Source of the DNA: Anaerolineales bacterium
Lineage (GTDB): Bacteria; Chloroflexota; Anaerolineae; Anaerolineales; Villigracilaceae
Assembly (NCBI GenBank): GCA_017985935.1
Contig: JAGNWT010000017.1
Coordinates: forward strand, 1 to 52,428
Direction of reading: 5' to 3'
Length of the DNA: 52,428 bases
The translations under genes were made by a program, and so were the position numbers. Below the pieces are notes generated by a model. It made no database searches. It worked only from the letters and a program-made list of their open reading frames with translations, and was not told where the DNA came from. This document shows positions 50,600 to 52,428 of the stretch, one piece after another; position 1 is the first letter of the stretch; every line of letters begins with the position of its first letter.

Positions 50600-52428
50600 T
50601 TACTTGTTTGACTTTCGGAATGTGATTTGACGCAAGATGCTTGCTCCCATCGGAACTAACTTGGATAATGTTTTGGAGCTTGAAGTGATACTGAGAGTCT
50701 CCCAAGGATTTTCTGTGTGGAAGGGTTGTCCTTCGAGCCTCAAGTCTTTTGTGTCTGGGAGATCAGCCAAGCTTGAAGAATCATCCAGAGAATAATAGAG
50801 ATCTCGCAAACCTTCTACTGAATAGCTTCTGCCTTCCTTGGCTTGACCGTTTAACGGACGCGCAAAGACCAAAGGACCATAACTTATGAAGTATTCGTCC
50901 TTGTGGAATTCATCGGTTTTGACCTTGGCTTGAAAATGAAGGACAAGCTTGTCTCCAGTTTTCCATGTTTTATAAATCTTTATCACGCCGTTCTCTACTT
51001 GCCATTCGCTATCGGTTTGCACATCAAGCCCAATTGCCCAGGCAGGTTTGCGAAAAGCAAGCTCGAATTCAACTGGCTGTGAGACTTCAATTGAGAAGGT
51101 TATGGATAGGTCAAAAGGATAATTGGTTTGCTCGATGATACGGACATTCACGCCGTTGACTTCGGTGTTCAATTCACTGGCTCCGTACAGCGCACAGAAC
51201 AAGCCTTTGGGTGTGCGCATCCACATGGACTTGACGTAATAGGGGTAGATCCGCCCGGCGTTGGGGACACAACACACGGCTACGTCTTGATGCGCGGGAG
51301 AATATTTATACCGTGTCTGCGGGTTGCGCGGATCGATCAGGTCATCCGGATGAAGCGGACCGGTCATTGAATAGGAGTTGTCGGTTTTCAAATAGGCAAT
51401 GGCGCTTTCCTGTGGGTGGCGCGCTCCCTGCCCGGCGTTGAATAACAGCCATTCGATGCGGTCTCCCCATTGCGAGTTGCCAGTCTTTTGAAGCAGGTGG
51501 GAGTATGCATCAAGCAACTCGTGGATGGAACAATACTCGTATCCGATTTCTGATGCGTCTGCCAGCCTGCCATTGATATTTTCATCGCCGATGGGTGCTC
51601 CGCTGGGAGTCAGGCAGAGCTCCAGCTTTTCAAGATAAGCTGACAATGCTTCTTCCAGTAAGGGATTCCCAGATGCGTATACGGCTGTTACAAGGGAGCG
51701 CAGATGCTCATAGGTATGAACACCGTGTGCGTGGAAGCGGTAATCTGGGTCGGTCAAGTGGATGTATCGCACATCATCCGCACTGAGAGTTGCTTCACTA
51801 TATTCGGCGTAAAGCCAAAGGGCGTAATCGAGATACTTTTCTTGTTGAGTGAGTTGATAGAGCCTGTCCAGCACATCCGTAAAGACCAACCCGTGACAAA
51901 CCCCGGCGTAATCATTCGTGACGGTAAAGGGGTGAGACTGATTGATTGGATATGCCCGCATGGTGACATCGACTGCGCGAACGATGGCATTGAGTACAGG
52001 CGTTTCACCCGTCGCTTCGTAATACCCAAGCAGAACGCGGAATAAAGATGCCTGCGCCCATAGCTCTCCGTTTTCGCTGTTGAAGTTGAAGCGCAAGTCA
52101 GGAGCATAGATGCCGAGATAGCCATCTGCATCTTGGGTGGCAAGGATACGCTTGATGTATTCACAGACCTTTTCAAGATACGCAGAATTTTCAAGGAGCA
52201 ACGCGTTGCGCACAAAACCATCTCGCCAGTTGGATTGCGTTTCACTGTTCCACCAAAGAAATTGAACTTCCCATTCAGTTTCTTTGGAAACGACCCCGAG
52301 GTTTTTGGTCTTCGCAGTTTTGGTGAGGCGGTCTTTGCCGTAGATATCGTCTTTTTGGATCAAGTCAGGGACGAGTTCATCGAGATGCCCAACGAAGCCG
52401 TGAACTAGATCGCGATGCATTTGGGCTT
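50600..52428 (-). CDS. GH127-like beta-L-arabinofuranosidase, 5' end outside window
   Basis: At least 606 residues; the frame is still open at the right edge, and a normal N-terminal segment of the family seems to be missing, so the gene probably starts beyond 52428. The catalytic zinc/cysteine site of GH127 is visible: E-Y-C in IGYEYCSIHELLD (cysteine codon 51530-51532) and the adjacent pair CC in VAVCCVPNAGR (codons 51269-51274), which hold the nucleophile and zinc ligands in the Bifidobacterium enzyme HypBA1. A helical (alpha/alpha)6 barrel is followed by beta-sandwich domains. No signal peptide can be judged. It probably removes L-arabinofuranose or similar sugars from plant-type oligosaccharides; other GH127-clan activities are possible. 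Confidence 0.85.
   Translation of the reverse strand, partial: AQMHRDLVHGFVGHLDELVPDLIQKDDIYGKDRLTKTAKTKNLGVVSKETEWEVQFLWWNSETQSNWRDGFVRNALLLENSAYLEKVCEYIKRILATQDADGYLGIYAPDLRFNFNSENGELWAQASLFRVLLGYYEATGETPVLNAIVRAVDVTMRAYPINQSHPFTVTNDYAGVCHGLVFTDVLDRLYQLTQQEKYLDYALWLYAEYSEATLSADDVRYIHLTDPDYRFHAHGVHTYEHLRSLVTAVYASGNPLLEEALSAYLEKLELCLTPSGAPIGDENINGRLADASEIGYEYCSIHELLDAYSHLLQKTGNSQWGDRIEWLLFNAGQGARHPQESAIAYLKTDNSYSMTGPLHPDDLIDPRNPQTRYKYSPAHQDVAVCCVPNAGRIYPYYVKSMWMRTPKGLFCALYGASELNTEVNGVNVRIIEQTNYPFDLSITFSIEVSQPVEFELAFRKPAWAIGLDVQTDSEWQVENGVIKIYKTWKTGDKLVLHFQAKVKTDEFHKDEYFISYGPLVFARPLNGQAKEGRSYSVEGLRDLYYSLDDSSSLADLPDTKDLRLEGQPFHTENPWETLSITSSSKTLSKLVPMGASILRQITFRKSNK

Noticed and set aside
1..52428. 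tRNA, rRNA, CRISPR arrays, insertion sequences, phage genes
   Set aside because: The gaps were read for cloverleaf-like structures, regularly spaced repeats and transposase or phage motifs; none was convincing.

Overview
The window reads as a chromosomal segment of a Chloroflexota bacterium, most likely class Anaerolineae. This is an inference: it rests on the mix of MacAB-type efflux, DUF1800/DUF1501 secreted proteins, lipoproteins with threonine/proline-rich linkers, and a giant DUF11/SdrD surface protein ending in a sortase domain. No rRNA, tRNA, CRISPR array or insertion sequence was seen.

Left part (1-10.1 kb): a MacA/MacB-like export operon (minus strand, running off the left edge); a stand-alone GltD-like flavoprotein; then a compact plus-strand run of a membrane-anchored HExxH metallopeptidase, a lipoprotein joining a thioredoxin/DsbA-like domain to a cyclophilin, a PrsW-like intramembrane protease, the tRNA m1A58 methyltransferase TrmI, a zinc-ribbon protein and a Nudix hydrolase. 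The first three look like an envelope protein-quality set. Middle-left (10.1-19 kb): ribosomal protein bL25, a bactofilin-like repeat protein with a C-terminal membrane anchor, an XRE regulator, a large FAD/4Fe-4S D-2-hydroxyacid dehydrogenase, acetyltransferases, an Ig-like lipoprotein and a papain/C39-like protein.

19-25 kb is one regulatory unit: an ECF sigma factor, its zinc-binding anti-sigma factor and a four-helix membrane protein, followed by a second transcript with a paralogous membrane protein, a glycosidase-like lipoprotein, a DUF1800 protein and a DUF1501 protein. Both transcripts start with the same promoter signature, GCAAC-N16-CTGTA, which is the best evidence that the sigma factor controls both.

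25-31 kb is a self-sufficient fructose phosphotransferase system (EIIC, EIIB, 1-phosphofructokinase and an EIIA-HPr-EI fusion) with a divergent LacI-family regulator. Two near-identical operator-like palindromes sit on the two divergent promoters.

31-41 kb is one gene for a 3209-residue secreted protein. Its parts are a signal peptide, DUF11-like domains, eight SdrD-B-like repeats and more DUF11-like domains, then an LPRTG motif and directly after it a complete sortase catalytic domain in the same chain. A sorting signal and its putative enzyme in one polypeptide, with no membrane segment between them, is the most unusual object in the window.

41-50.5 kb is an accessory stretch of thirteen small genes, all on the minus strand: three families of unknown function, membrane proteins, two GNAT acetyltransferases, a DHFR/RibD-like reductase, an MGT-type glycosyltransferase, an alpha/beta hydrolase, an AHL-lactonase-like enzyme, and DUF7000- and DUF2834-like proteins. 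By eye, base composition varies between neighbours. The right edge carries a GH127-like beta-L-arabinofuranosidase cut by the window end.
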